A stretch of 64,000 nucleotides of DNA. Source: Kribbella sp. VKM Ac-2569. Lineage in GTDB: Bacteria; Actinomycetota; Actinomycetes; Propionibacteriales; Kribbellaceae. The translations under genes and the position numbers were made by a program. Numbering within the stretch: position 1 is the first letter of the stretch; every line of letters starts with the position of its first letter. The stretch covers positions 186,001-250,000 of the forward strand of contig NZ_SGXJ01000007.1 in NCBI RefSeq assembly GCF_004216905.1, given 5' to 3'. Shown here piece by piece: positions 16,491-24,916 of the stretch. The notes under the pieces were generated by a model. That model was given only the letters and a program-made list of their open reading frames with translations. It was not told the origin of the DNA and did not search any database.

Positions 16491-16496
16491 TAGGTT
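16491..16496 (+). promoter_or_regulatory. -10 hexamer TAGGTT, leaderless start of the heparinase-like gene
   Basis: TAGGTT lies exactly 6 nt before the GTG at 16503. TTGATC at 16471-16476 is upstream with a short 14-bp spacer, so the -35 is doubtful. Confidence 0.5.
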
Positions 16497-16502
16497 GGCG
16501 GT

Positions 16503-18332
16503 GTGGCTCAGACGATGCGTGGACTGTTGCCCGGGGAACTGGTGAACCGGGTGTTGGGCGCTGCCGGGTCGGTGCAGCTGGCGCCGGGAATCGATGCGCG
16601 GGACGTGTGGAACGGCGTGCCGGCGGGAGATCGTGCGGCGCTGCTGACGGATGCCGAGGAGCAGGCCGCGGGCGAGTGGCCGGTACTGCTGGCGAGTGAC
16701 TTCGCGCGGTTCCAGCGGGAGGGCAATCGCGACCTGTATGAGACGCCGTACTTCGAGCGGCGTCGCCGGATCGTCACGAGCACGCTGGCGGCGCTGCTGA
16801 CCGGTGCGGAGCGGTGGGTCGCGGACGTCGTGGATGGCGTCTGGCTGGTGTGTGATGAGGCGACCTGGACTCTTCCGGCGCATGCGAGTACGGCTGCCGC
16901 GCGTGGTGAGGCGCTGCCGCGGCCGGGGGATCGGGATCTGGATCTGTTCTGTGCCGAGACCGGCGGTCTACTGGCCTGGGTGGATCACTTGCTGGGGTCC
17001 GCTCTGGATGCGGCGACCAGGCTGCGGATCTCGACCGAGGTCGACCAGCGGGTGCTGACGCCGTTCCTCGAGATTCGCGACTGGCGCTGGCTGAAGGAGT
17101 TCACGAACAACTGGAACCCGTGGATCCACTCGAACCTCACCGCGTGCGCCCTCCTGCTCGAACCCGATCCGGCTCGCCGCGCACAGGTCGTCGAGCTCGT
17201 GGTCGACGGTCTCGACGTGTTCCTCGATTCCTACCCGGACGACGGTGGTTGCGACGAGGGAGCGTCGTACTGGACGCGAGCGGGCGGCTCCCTCGCGGAC
17301 AGCCTGGTTCTGTTGTACGACGCAACAGCCGGGCAGCTCGACGGTTTCGGTCATCCCAAGCTGCGGCCGATCACGTCGTACCTGCCGGCCATGCACATCG
17401 ACGACCGGTGGTACGTGAACTTCGCGGACTGCCCGGCGCAACTGGCGGACCCGTCGGCGGCGTACCCGCTGTATCGGCTCGGCGTGCACACCGACGAGCC
17501 GGCCGCACGTCAGCACGCGCGGGTGATCCGGCATCGCGACGATCCGCTCGTACCGCGGATTCCGTCCATGCTCCGGGTGATCGGCACGCTGCTCGAGCCC
17601 GGCCTGCGGACCGAGGAGGAGGGGGCCGGCCACCAGGACATCTACCTGCCGGACACCGAAGTACTCGTGGCCCGCTCGAACAATCTGCTCGTCGCGGTGA
17701 AGGGCGGACACAACGCCGAGTCGCACAACCACAACGACGTCGGCTCGCTGATCGTCGCCGTCGACGGCGTACCGCGCGTTATCGATCTCGGTGTCGGTAC
17801 GTACACCCGGCAGACGTTCTCGGCCGATCGCTACCGGATCTTCACGATGCAGAGCGACTACCACAACCTGCCGCTGATCAACGGGTTCTCGCAGCCGCCC
17901 GGGCGCGAGTTCCAGGCGACCGGCATGTCCGCCGAACTCGGCGACCGTACGACCTGCGAACTCGACCTGGCCCACGCCTATCCACCCGAGGCCGGCATCC
18001 GCTCCTGGCGCCGCAGCATCACTCTGGACGAAGCGGTCGAACTGACCGACACCTGGGACCTGGAGTACGCACCGACCCAACTCGTCTGGCACCTGATCCT
18101 CAACGGCCCGGCAACCCACGAGAACGGCACGATCCGGGTCGAAGGCCTCACCATCTCGTACGACGCCGACAATCTGACCGCCGTACTCGAGCCCCTCCCA
18201 CTCACAGACCCCAAACTCGCCGACATCTGGGGCAACCAGGTCACCCGCGTCGTACTCACCGCCCGTCCGTCCCTCCTGAATCGAACGGGCATCACTGCCG
18301 TGACCTTCACACCGGATGTGACTCGTGAGTAA
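16503..18332 (+). CDS. heparinase II/III-like protein, probable uronide lyase
   Basis: A 609-residue protein without a signal peptide. The N-terminal two thirds are alpha-helical (toroid-like) with WLKEFTNNWNPWIHSNL and PDDGGCDEGASYWTRAGGSL, and the C-terminal part is the heparinase II/III beta domain with GGHNAESHNHNDVGSLIVAVDG (about residue 400-420) holding the family His/Asn/Asp residues. Such enzymes cleave uronic-acid glycans by beta-elimination. It diverges from lacI and shares operator 16447-16460, so it likely works on imported rhamnogalacturonan fragments. No member of known specificity can be named. The GTG at 16503 appears leaderless; an ATG at 16515 is an alternative. Confidence 0.85.
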   Translation: MAQTMRGLLPGELVNRVLGAAGSVQLAPGIDARDVWNGVPAGDRAALLTDAEEQAAGEWPVLLASDFARFQREGNRDLYETPYFERRRRIVTSTLAALLTGAERWVADVVDGVWLVCDEATWTLPAHASTAAARGEALPRPGDRDLDLFCAETGGLLAWVDHLLGSALDAATRLRISTEVDQRVLTPFLEIRDWRWLKEFTNNWNPWIHSNLTACALLLEPDPARRAQVVELVVDGLDVFLDSYPDDGGCDEGASYWTRAGGSLADSLVLLYDATAGQLDGFGHPKLRPITSYLPAMHIDDRWYVNFADCPAQLADPSAAYPLYRLGVHTDEPAARQHARVIRHRDDPLVPRIPSMLRVIGTLLEPGLRTEEEGAGHQDIYLPDTEVLVARSNNLLVAVKGGHNAESHNHNDVGSLIVAVDGVPRVIDLGVGTYTRQTFSADRYRIFTMQSDYHNLPLINGFSQPPGREFQATGMSAELGDRTTCELDLAHAYPPEAGIRSWRRSITLDEAVELTDTWDLEYAPTQLVWHLILNGPATHENGTIRVEGLTISYDADNLTAVLEPLPLTDPKLADIWGNQVTRVVLTARPSLLNRTGITAVTFTPDVTRE

Positions 18333-18341
18333 CATGACGGG

Positions 18342-18800
18342 ATGAGTCAGGTGTTGGGGTTGTGGGAGCGGTTGCGTGGGGTGCCGGGTGGGGAGCGGGT
18401 GTTCTCTTGGGGGTTCACCTGGAAGGCGCCGTACTTTCGGTCGGTGCGGCCTCGGTTTGTGCAGGTCAGTCCCAACTACGCGGCGTTGACGTTGCCGAAG
18501 CGGCGGGCGGTGCTGAACCACATCGGGACCGTGCACGCGATTGCTGTGTGCAACGGTCTCGAGGCGGCGATGGGGGCGTTGGCGGAGGCGACGGTGCCGG
18601 CGGGGAAGCGGTGGCTGCCGAAGGGGATGGAGGTCTCGTACCTCGCCAAGTCGACGACGGACCTGACGTGTTCGGCGGAGACCGATCCGGAGACGTGGAT
18701 CGCGGGGCCCGACGTACCCGTGAAAGTGAGGGCGACCCGCGACGACGGCACGGTGGTCGTCGAGGGCACGATCCACCTGTGGGTAACTGACAAGAAGTGA
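18342..18800 (+). CDS. hotdog-fold protein, DUF4442 (thioesterase-like)
   Basis: A 152-residue protein of the DUF4442 hotdog family, related to PaaI-type acyl-CoA thioesterases. Typical blocks are KAPYFRSVRPRFVQVSPNYAALTLPKRRAVLNHIGTVHAIAVCNGLEAAMG, where the NHIGTVHA segment forms the hotdog helix, and MEVSYLAKSTTDL. A specific acyl-CoA substrate is not known. The ATG at 18342 has TAACAT (18330-18335) exactly 6 nt upstream and no ribosome site, so it is probably leaderless and independent of the heparinase-like gene 9 bp upstream. Confidence 0.85.
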   Translation: MSQVLGLWERLRGVPGGERVFSWGFTWKAPYFRSVRPRFVQVSPNYAALTLPKRRAVLNHIGTVHAIAVCNGLEAAMGALAEATVPAGKRWLPKGMEVSYLAKSTTDLTCSAETDPETWIAGPDVPVKVRATRDDGTVVVEGTIHLWVTDKK

Positions 18801-18827
18801 ACCCGCCGTACGACGTAAGGTCCTGGC

Positions 18828-19988
18828 GTGACTGAACTGCGGGTGGTGGAGGTTACCGAGGAGCACCTGGACTCGGTGTGGCAGGTGCGGACGCGGTCGT
18901 TCGGGATGGGTGGTGACCGCGACGAGTGGAAGAACACCGCGCGGTCGTTCATCGTCGACGGGCGGTATCTCGGTGTCCTCGACGGTGGCGAACTGGTCGC
19001 GGCGGCGCGGGTCTGGCCGCACGAGCAGTGGTGGGGCGGGCGCCGGGTGCCGATGGGCGGCGTGGCCGGCGTTGTCGTCGCACCGGAGTACCGCGGTCGT
19101 GGGGTCGGCAGCCTGTTGATGCGCGCCGTACTCAACCTGTGCGTGGAGAAGGGTTATCCGCTGACGGCGCTGTATCCGGCGACGACCGTGCTCTATCGGC
19201 ACCTCGGATACGAGTTCGCCGGGAGCCGGCACCTCTACACCTTCGAGGCCGCCGATCTGCGGACCCTGGGCGGCAGCGGTACGGCGGTGCGCAAGGCGGG
19301 ACGCGACGACGCGGACCTGTTCCTGGAGCTCGCCGCGAAGGCACACGAGGCACGACGCTCGAACGGCCCGTTGATCTGGCCGCACACCGAGGTCGAGTCC
19401 TGGCTGGAGGACGAGAGCAGCTTCGCGTACGTCGCCGATGACGGTTTCGTCGTCTACAAGTGGAAAGACGGCAACCTCGCGGTCGAGGAGCTCATCGCCG
19501 GGTCGGAGGAGACCGCCCGCGCGCTGTGGGCGACCGTCGGCTCGGGTGCGTCGATCGCGAAGACGGTGGAGGCCTGCTGCCCGCCGTTCGATCCGATCCA
19601 CCTGATGGCGGAGCACGAGGCGCTTGGCAAGTCCTGGCAGAACCGGTGGATGCTCCGGCTCGTCGACGCTCCGGCAGCCTTTGCGGGACGGGGCTTCCCG
19701 GACGGTGTCGTACTTGAGGCGGACCTGCGGATCGACGACCCAGAACTGCCTGCGAACACCGGCGACTGGCACCTCTCGATCAGCAACGGATCCTCCACTC
19801 TCACCCCGGCTGAGCCGTCGAGCGACGCGCTGCGCCTCGGACCCCGCGGACTGGCAGCGCTGTACGCCGGTATGCCGTTGGCTACCCTCCGCGGCGCCGG
19901 ACTGACTACCGGGGGAGCAGCCCTCGCCGACACGGCGCTCGACGCGGTCTTCGGCGGACCTGCGGCGTACATGCTCGACGACTTCTGA
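18828..19988 (+). CDS. Eis-type GNAT N-acetyltransferase
   Basis: A 386-residue, three-part acetyltransferase like mycobacterial Eis: an N-terminal GNAT domain (1 to about 150), a second GNAT-like domain, and a C-terminal sterol-carrier-protein-like domain. The acetyl-CoA loop is VAGVVVAPEYRGRGVGSLLM and the segment ALYPATTVLYRHLGYEFAG is an Eis signature. The C-terminal carboxylate region ends AAYMLDDF, where Eis uses its terminus in catalysis. Eis proteins acetylate amines, including aminoglycosides at several positions; the natural substrate here is unknown. TAAGGT (18816-18821) lies 6 nt before the GTG, pointing to a leaderless mRNA. Confidence 0.88.
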   Translation: MTELRVVEVTEEHLDSVWQVRTRSFGMGGDRDEWKNTARSFIVDGRYLGVLDGGELVAAARVWPHEQWWGGRRVPMGGVAGVVVAPEYRGRGVGSLLMRAVLNLCVEKGYPLTALYPATTVLYRHLGYEFAGSRHLYTFEAADLRTLGGSGTAVRKAGRDDADLFLELAAKAHEARRSNGPLIWPHTEVESWLEDESSFAYVADDGFVVYKWKDGNLAVEELIAGSEETARALWATVGSGASIAKTVEACCPPFDPIHLMAEHEALGKSWQNRWMLRLVDAPAAFAGRGFPDGVVLEADLRIDDPELPANTGDWHLSISNGSSTLTPAEPSSDALRLGPRGLAALYAGMPLATLRGAGLTTGGAALADTALDAVFGGPAAYMLDDF

Positions 19989-20034
19989 GACGGCGCGTCG
20001 ATTTCTGAACTCCTGACGCCTCCGACTAGGGTTG

Positions 20035-20050
20035 TCGAACAAACGTTCGG
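20035..20050. promoter_or_regulatory. LexA (SOS) box upstream of ruvC
   Basis: TCGAACAAACGTTCGG matches the actinobacterial LexA consensus TCGAAC-N4-GTTCGA at 11 of 12 arm positions. It ends 8 nt before the ruvC ATG, and the Shine-Dalgarno follows at once, so LexA bound here would block transcription of ruvCAB until DNA damage. Confidence 0.88.
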
Positions 20051-20058
20051 AGGTGGTC

Positions 20059-20655
20059 ATGCGGGTGCTCGGCGTCGACCCGGGACTGACCCGGTGCGGC
20101 CTCGGCGTCGTCGAGGGGACACCGGGGAAGCCGCCGGCGCTGGTCGCCGTCGGGGTGATCCGGACGCCGGCCGACCTGGACGTCTCCAAGCGGCTCGTGA
20201 TGATCGAGGAGGAGCTCGACACGTGGATCGCCCGGTACCAGCCGGACGCGGTCGCGGTCGAGCGGGTGTTCGCACAGCACAACGTCCGGACGGTGATGGG
20301 TACGGCGCAGGCCTCGGGGGTCGCGATGGTGGTGGCGGCCCGTCGCGGGCTGCCGGTCGCCCTGCACACGCCCAGCGAGGTGAAGGCCGCGGTCACCGGA
20401 TCGGGCCGCGCCGACAAGGAGCAGGTGACCACGATGGTCACCCGGATCCTCAAGCTGAGCGAGCGTCCGACGCCCGCGGACGCCGCGGACGCGCTGGCGC
20501 TGGCCATCTGTCAGGTCTGGCGTGGCGGAGTGGCGAGCAAGCTGCAGGAAGCGGCCACCAGCCGGGCCAATCTCGAGGCGGCGGCGCAGGCACAGTCACG
20601 GCTGCAGATGGCGAGGCTGCGGGCCGCCGTCGCGGCGCAGCAGGGCAAGCGGTGA
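20059..20655 (+). CDS. ruvC: Holliday junction resolvase RuvC
   Basis: A 198-residue endonuclease that resolves Holliday junctions together with RuvAB. Acidic catalytic residues are visible: Asp7 in VLGVDPGLTRCG, Glu68 in AVERVF, and Asp141/Asp144 in TPADAADALALA. The tail after about residue 165 is Ala/Gln-rich and longer than in E. coli RuvC. The ATG at 20059 has GGAGG 5 nt upstream; an upstream in-frame start at 20032 would overlap the LexA box and is rejected. It heads the ruvC-ruvA-ruvB operon and is preceded by an SOS box. Confidence 0.96.
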   Translation: MRVLGVDPGLTRCGLGVVEGTPGKPPALVAVGVIRTPADLDVSKRLVMIEEELDTWIARYQPDAVAVERVFAQHNVRTVMGTAQASGVAMVVAARRGLPVALHTPSEVKAAVTGSGRADKEQVTTMVTRILKLSERPTPADAADALALAICQVWRGGVASKLQEAATSRANLEAAAQAQSRLQMARLRAAVAAQQGKR

Positions 20656-20686
20656 GCACTGAAATGAACGGGCTTGGAGGGTGGCG

Positions 20687-21289
20687 ATGATCGCCTTTGT
20701 ACGTGGACCGGTGGCGGCTATCGGGCTGGACAGTGCCGTGGTCGAGGTCGGCGGGATCGGCCTGCAGGTGTACTGCGACCCGGGCACGCTGGCCGGTTTA
20801 CGCCCGGGGCAGGAGGCGCGGATCTCCACGTCGATGGTGGTTCGTGAGGACTCGCTGACGCTGTACGGGTTCGCCGACGACGACGCGAAGAACCTGTTCG
20901 AGCTGCTGCAGACCGCGTCCGGTGTCGGGCCGAGGCTCGCCCAGGCCGCGCTCGCGGTGCTGAGCCCGGACCAGTTGCGCCAGGCGGTCGCGACCGAGGA
21001 TCTCGCCGTACTGGTGAAGGTTCCGGGTATCGGCAAGAAGGGTGCGCAGCGGATCGTGCTCGAGCTGAAGGACAAGATCGGTGCACCGTCCAGGACGGTG
21101 ACAGGCCGTCCGCTGCAGGCGCAGGAGGCGTGGCGCGACCAGGTGCAGGCCGGTCTGGTCGGTCTGGGCTGGTCCGCCCGCGACGCCGAGGACGCGGTCA
21201 CCGCCGTGTCGCCGCTCGCCGCCGACAACCCGAACCCGTCCGTTCCCGACCTGCTGCGCGCCGCGCTGCGCGTTCTTTCCAAGGCGTAG
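20687..21289 (+). CDS. ruvA: Holliday junction branch-migration protein RuvA
   Basis: A 200-residue DNA-binding subunit that forms a tetramer on four-way junctions and loads RuvB. The N-terminal OB domain begins MIAFVRGPVAAIGLDSAVVEVGGIG, the helix-hairpin-helix motifs include GVGPRLAQAAL and VPGIGKKGAQRIVLELKDK, and domain III that contacts RuvB follows a short linker. The ATG at 20687 has GGAGG 6 nt upstream; a GTG at 20681 in the same frame is less likely. It sits 31 bp after ruvC and 3 bp before ruvB. Confidence 0.96.
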   Translation: MIAFVRGPVAAIGLDSAVVEVGGIGLQVYCDPGTLAGLRPGQEARISTSMVVREDSLTLYGFADDDAKNLFELLQTASGVGPRLAQAALAVLSPDQLRQAVATEDLAVLVKVPGIGKKGAQRIVLELKDKIGAPSRTVTGRPLQAQEAWRDQVQAGLVGLGWSARDAEDAVTAVSPLAADNPNPSVPDLLRAALRVLSKA

Positions 21290-21292
21290 GCG

Positions 21293-22345
21293 ATGGAAGA
21301 CAACGTTCGTCCATTGGTCTCCGCCGACGCGGCGGACCTCGAGGAACGCAAGATCGAGTCCGCGCTGCGGCCGCGCACACTGGCCGAGTTCGGCGGTCAG
21401 CGCCGGGTCAGCGAGCAGCTCGAACTGGTGCTGCACGCGGCTCGTGGCCGCAACCGCACGCCGGACCACGTGCTGCTGTCCGGCCCGCCCGGGCTCGGCA
21501 AGACCACGCTGGCGATGATCATCGCCAGCGAGATGGCCGCTCCGTTGCGGGTGACCAGCGGTCCAGCGATCCAGCACGCCGGCGATCTGGCCGCGATCCT
21601 GTCAGGCCTGAGTGAGGGCGAAGTCCTGTTCCTGGACGAGATCCACCGGATGTCGCGGCCCGCGGAAGAGCTGCTCTACATGGCGATGGAGGACTTCCGG
21701 GTCGACGTGATCGTCGGCAAGGGACCGGGCGCGACGGCGATCCCGCTCGAGATTCCGCCGTTCACCCTGGTCGGCGCGACCACGCGGGCCGGTCTGCTGC
21801 CGGGGCCGCTGCGCGACCGGTTCGGGTTCACCGGTCATCTGGAGTTCTACGAATCCGCCGAGCTCGAGAAGATCGTGAACCGGTCGGCCGCGCTGCTCGA
21901 GGTCGACATCACGCCGGAGGCCGCCACCGAGATCGCGTCCCGTTCCCGCGGTACGCCGCGGATCGCGAACCGGCTGCTGCGCCGGGTCCGCGACTTCGCC
22001 GAGGTGCGCGCGGACGGCATCATCACGCTCGCGCTGTCGAAAGCCGCCCTGGACCTGTACGAGGTGGACAAGATGGGCCTCGACCGGCTGGACCGGTCGG
22101 TTCTGGACGCGCTGTGCCGCCGATTCGGGGGTGGGCCGGTCGGTCTTTCCACGTTGGCGGTTGCGGTCGGCGAGGAACGTGAGACTGTGGAGGAAGTGGC
22201 CGAACCGTTCCTGGTCCGGTCGGGCTACCTGGCCCGTACGCCGCGTGGTCGTGTCGCCACGCCCGCGGCCTGGCGGCACATCGGGCTCAAGGTCCCGAAG
22301 GGCGCGACGTTCGCGGATACGCTCTTCGACTCCGATGAGGACTGA
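21293..22345 (+). CDS. ruvB: Holliday junction branch-migration ATPase RuvB
   Basis: A 350-residue AAA+ motor that drives branch migration with RuvA. Walker A is GPPGLGKTT (64-72), Walker B is VLFLDEIHR (111-119), sensor 1 is VGATTRAGLL and the arginine finger/sensor 2 region includes RSRGTPRIANRLLRRVRDFA. The C-terminal winged helix contains LSTLAVAVGEERETVEEVAEPFLVRSGYLARTPRGRVATPAAWRHIG. The length is normal. It closes the SOS-controlled operon, and 235 bp separate it from yajC. Confidence 0.97.
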   Translation: MEDNVRPLVSADAADLEERKIESALRPRTLAEFGGQRRVSEQLELVLHAARGRNRTPDHVLLSGPPGLGKTTLAMIIASEMAAPLRVTSGPAIQHAGDLAAILSGLSEGEVLFLDEIHRMSRPAEELLYMAMEDFRVDVIVGKGPGATAIPLEIPPFTLVGATTRAGLLPGPLRDRFGFTGHLEFYESAELEKIVNRSAALLEVDITPEAATEIASRSRGTPRIANRLLRRVRDFAEVRADGIITLALSKAALDLYEVDKMGLDRLDRSVLDALCRRFGGGPVGLSTLAVAVGEERETVEEVAEPFLVRSGYLARTPRGRVATPAAWRHIGLKVPKGATFADTLFDSDED

Positions 22346-22580
22346 AGGAGTTCAACCTCAACTGAACACGACGACCGCGGGGAACCTCCGCCGGTGCCGG
22401 AACGTAGACACTGCGTAGCGACCAGTAGTGAGTAACGCAAACGTGACCCGGCGTCATGCGGTAGTTATTGACGCCCGGCGTTAGACTCCCCGGTGGCCTG
22501 ACCTCCAGGTCTTCCGCCGCGACCTGCGCAAATGCGTAGCGTAGCCATCCAACCGACCCGACGAAGGATTCTGAGACCCG

Positions 22581-23078
22581 ATGCAACTCCTCGCCGTACC
22601 GATGGCCTCCTCCGGGGGTGGCGGCATCACGCTGCTGCTGCCGCTGATCCTGATCGTCGGAATGATCTGGTTCATGAGCCGCTCCCAGCGTAAGCAGCGC
22701 GAGCGGCAGGCACAGACCGTTGCCTCGCTGACGCCCGGCACCAAGGTGATCACCACCAGTGGCCTGGTCGGCATCGTCGAGGAGACCGACGACGAGTACG
22801 TGACGCTGGAGATCTCCGAGGGCGTACTGGTCCAGGTCGTCAAGGCCGCCGTCGGCCGGGTGATCCCGGAAGAGGACACCTCCGCCGATGAGGCCGAGAC
22901 CTCCACCGAGGCCACTGCCGCCGATGAGACCGCCGAGACCGCCGACGCCGACGCCGACGAAGCGGCTGACCGCGACGCGGCGAAGGTCGACGTACCGGAT
23001 GCGGGTAAGGCCGGTGACAAGGCCGACGGCAAGGTCCAGGACACGCCGAAGCTGCCGCCGACGCACACCGAGAACTGA
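22581..23078 (+). CDS. yajC: preprotein translocase subunit YajC
   Basis: A 165-residue single-pass membrane protein. Residues about 11-30 form the membrane helix (ITLLLPLILIVGMIWFMSRSQRKQ), followed by the YajC core (VASLTPGTKVITTSGLVGIVEETDDEYVTLEISEGVLVQVVKAAVGRVI). The family core is about 100 residues; the remaining tail is very acidic (Glu, Asp, Ala and Thr repeats), common in actinobacterial YajC. It associates with SecDF at the SecYEG channel. GAAGGATT precedes the ATG. secD follows after 86 bp. Confidence 0.93.
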   Translation: MQLLAVPMASSGGGGITLLLPLILIVGMIWFMSRSQRKQRERQAQTVASLTPGTKVITTSGLVGIVEETDDEYVTLEISEGVLVQVVKAAVGRVIPEEDTSADEAETSTEATAADETAETADADADEAADRDAAKVDVPDAGKAGDKADGKVQDTPKLPPTHTEN

Positions 23079-23164
23079 TTTTTCCGTCCCAACGGCCTGC
23101 GGCGCGGCGTTCGGCGTCCACCTGACGGTGCGGCGCGCCCAGAAGTACAAAGGTTGAAACTGAC

Positions 23165-24916
23165 GTGGCAACGAGTTCGACATCCCGCCCCGGGCGGAGC
23201 CTGATCGGCTTGCTGGTGGTCGTGGTTCTGCTGTTCGGGATCATGGCGCTCACCAAGACCTGGAAGCCCAAGCTCGGGCTGGACCTGCGGGGCGGCACGA
23301 CCATCACGCTGACTGCCAGCACGTTCGACGGCACCGGCAAGGTCACCGCCGACCAGCTGAACGAGGCCAAGAACATCATCGGCCAGCGGGTCAACGGGGC
23401 GGGTGTCGCCGAGTCCGACATCACCACCTCCGGCGCGAACCACATCAACGTGGCCGTTCCGGGCGCCACGAAGGAATCCCTGGTGTCGCAGGTCGGTCAG
23501 ACCGCACTGCTCTACTTCCGGGTCGTGTACGGTTCCGACGCCGCCGCGCCGCAGCCCACTCCGACGCCGTCGACGACGCCGAAGCCGGGCACCACGCCGA
23601 AGCCCAGTACGACGCCGAAGCCGAGCGCCACGGTCAAGCCGAGCAGCACCCCCAGCACCACGCCGAAGGGCCGCGCCTGGAGCAGCGCGCTGGGTGGGGC
23701 GACGCCGACGCCGACCCCGAAGGCCAGTACGACGCCGACCGCGAAGCCGAGTGCCACGCCGTCCGCGACGCCGTCGACGCCGGCCACCGGGGGCGACCCG
23801 CTGAACTACACACCGGACGCGGCCACGCAGGCGGCGTTCGCGGCGTACAAGTGCGGTGACAAGCAGCTCGACAACCCGAACACGGCGATCTTCTCCTGCG
23901 ACCGCCAAGGCACCTACAAGTACCTGCTCGGCCCGGCGATCCTGAACGGCACCGACCTGTCGGACGCCTCCGCCGGCATCCCGCAGAACGGCCTGCAGTG
24001 GCAGGTGAACCTGAAGTTCACCGGTGAGGGCGGCGACAAGTTCCTCAAGGCCACCACGGCCATCTCGAAGCGCGGCCAGGGCCAGAACCTGTTCGCGATC
24101 GTGCTCGACGGCGAGACCATCTCGACGCCGAGCGTGGACAGCCCGATCCCGGGCGGCCAGGCGCAGATCACCGGTACCTTCACGGAGGCCGAGGCCCGCG
24201 ACCTGGCGAACGTGCTGAAGTACGGCGCGCTGCCGATCAAGTTCGACATCTCCTCGGTCGAGACAGTGTCGCCGCAGCTCGGTGGCGATCAGCTCTCCGC
24301 CGGTATCTGGGCCGGTCTCGCCGGTCTGGCGCTGGTGGTCGTGTTCTGCTTCCTGTACTACCGCGGTCTCGGCCTCGTCGTGGTGCTCTCGCTCGCGGCC
24401 GCCGGCGTACTCACCGGAGCGCTGGTGATCCTGCTGGGCAAGGCGATCGGGTTCACGCTGACGCTGGCCGGTATCGCCGGTCTGATCGTGGCCGTCGGTA
24501 TCACCGCGGACTCGTTCATCATCTACTTCGAACGACTGCGGGACGAGGTCCGTGAGGGCCGCAGCCTGCGCTCGTCGGTGGAGACCGGCTGGGCCCGCGC
24601 CAAGCACACGATCATCGCCGCCGACTCGATCTCGCTGCTCGCCGCGCTGGTGCTGTACGTGCTGGCGATCGGCAGCGTCCGCGGCTTCGCGTTCACGCTC
24701 GGCCTGACCACGCTGATCGACCTGGTCGTGGTGTTCCTGTTCACCAAGCCGGTGGTCACGCTGCTGGCCCGGACCGACTTCTTCGGCCACGGGCACAAGC
24801 TGTCCGGACTGGATCCGGAGCATCTGGGCGTCGAACGACTGCCCGGACAGACGAAACCGTCGGTCCGGCCGCGGAAGACGCCGTCCACGCGCAAGCCGGT
24901 CGGAGGGGAGGTCTGA
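23165..24916 (+). CDS. secD: protein translocase subunit SecD
   Basis: A 583-residue membrane protein that, with SecF, uses the proton gradient to pull secreted proteins across the membrane. An N-terminal helix (12-30) and the D1 motif LGLDLRGG (38-45) are followed by the periplasmic domain and the C-terminal RND-type membrane block with GITADSFIIYFERLRDE. The periplasmic P1 domain is interrupted by an 80-residue Pro/Thr/Ser/Lys-rich repeat (TPKPGTTPKPSTTPKP type, about residues 129-210), not essential to the fold. The GTG start at 23165 is 86 bp after yajC; the stop overlaps the secF start (TGATG). Confidence 0.95.
   Translation: MATSSTSRPGRSLIGLLVVVVLLFGIMALTKTWKPKLGLDLRGGTTITLTASTFDGTGKVTADQLNEAKNIIGQRVNGAGVAESDITTSGANHINVAVPGATKESLVSQVGQTALLYFRVVYGSDAAAPQPTPTPSTTPKPGTTPKPSTTPKPSATVKPSSTPSTTPKGRAWSSALGGATPTPTPKASTTPTAKPSATPSATPSTPATGGDPLNYTPDAATQAAFAAYKCGDKQLDNPNTAIFSCDRQGTYKYLLGPAILNGTDLSDASAGIPQNGLQWQVNLKFTGEGGDKFLKATTAISKRGQGQNLFAIVLDGETISTPSVDSPIPGGQAQITGTFTEAEARDLANVLKYGALPIKFDISSVETVSPQLGGDQLSAGIWAGLAGLALVVVFCFLYYRGLGLVVVLSLAAAGVLTGALVILLGKAIGFTLTLAGIAGLIVAVGITADSFIIYFERLRDEVREGRSLRSSVETGWARAKHTIIAADSISLLAALVLYVLAIGSVRGFAFTLGLTTLIDLVVVFLFTKPVVTLLARTDFFGHGHKLSGLDPEHLGVERLPGQTKPSVRPRKTPSTRKPVGGEV

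Noticed and set aside
16968..20507. A 1179-residue open frame on the minus strand
   Set aside because: It lies antisense to heparinase-like, DUF4442, Eis and ruvC genes, is Arg/Pro-rich and has no recognisable domain; a product of high GC.
22461..22487. TTGACG ... TAGACT as a promoter upstream of yajC
   Set aside because: The spacer is only 8 bp, far too short for a sigma-70-like promoter.
22481..24823. A 780-residue minus-strand frame
   Set aside because: Antisense to yajC and secD, composed mainly of Arg/Gly/Asp; no domain.
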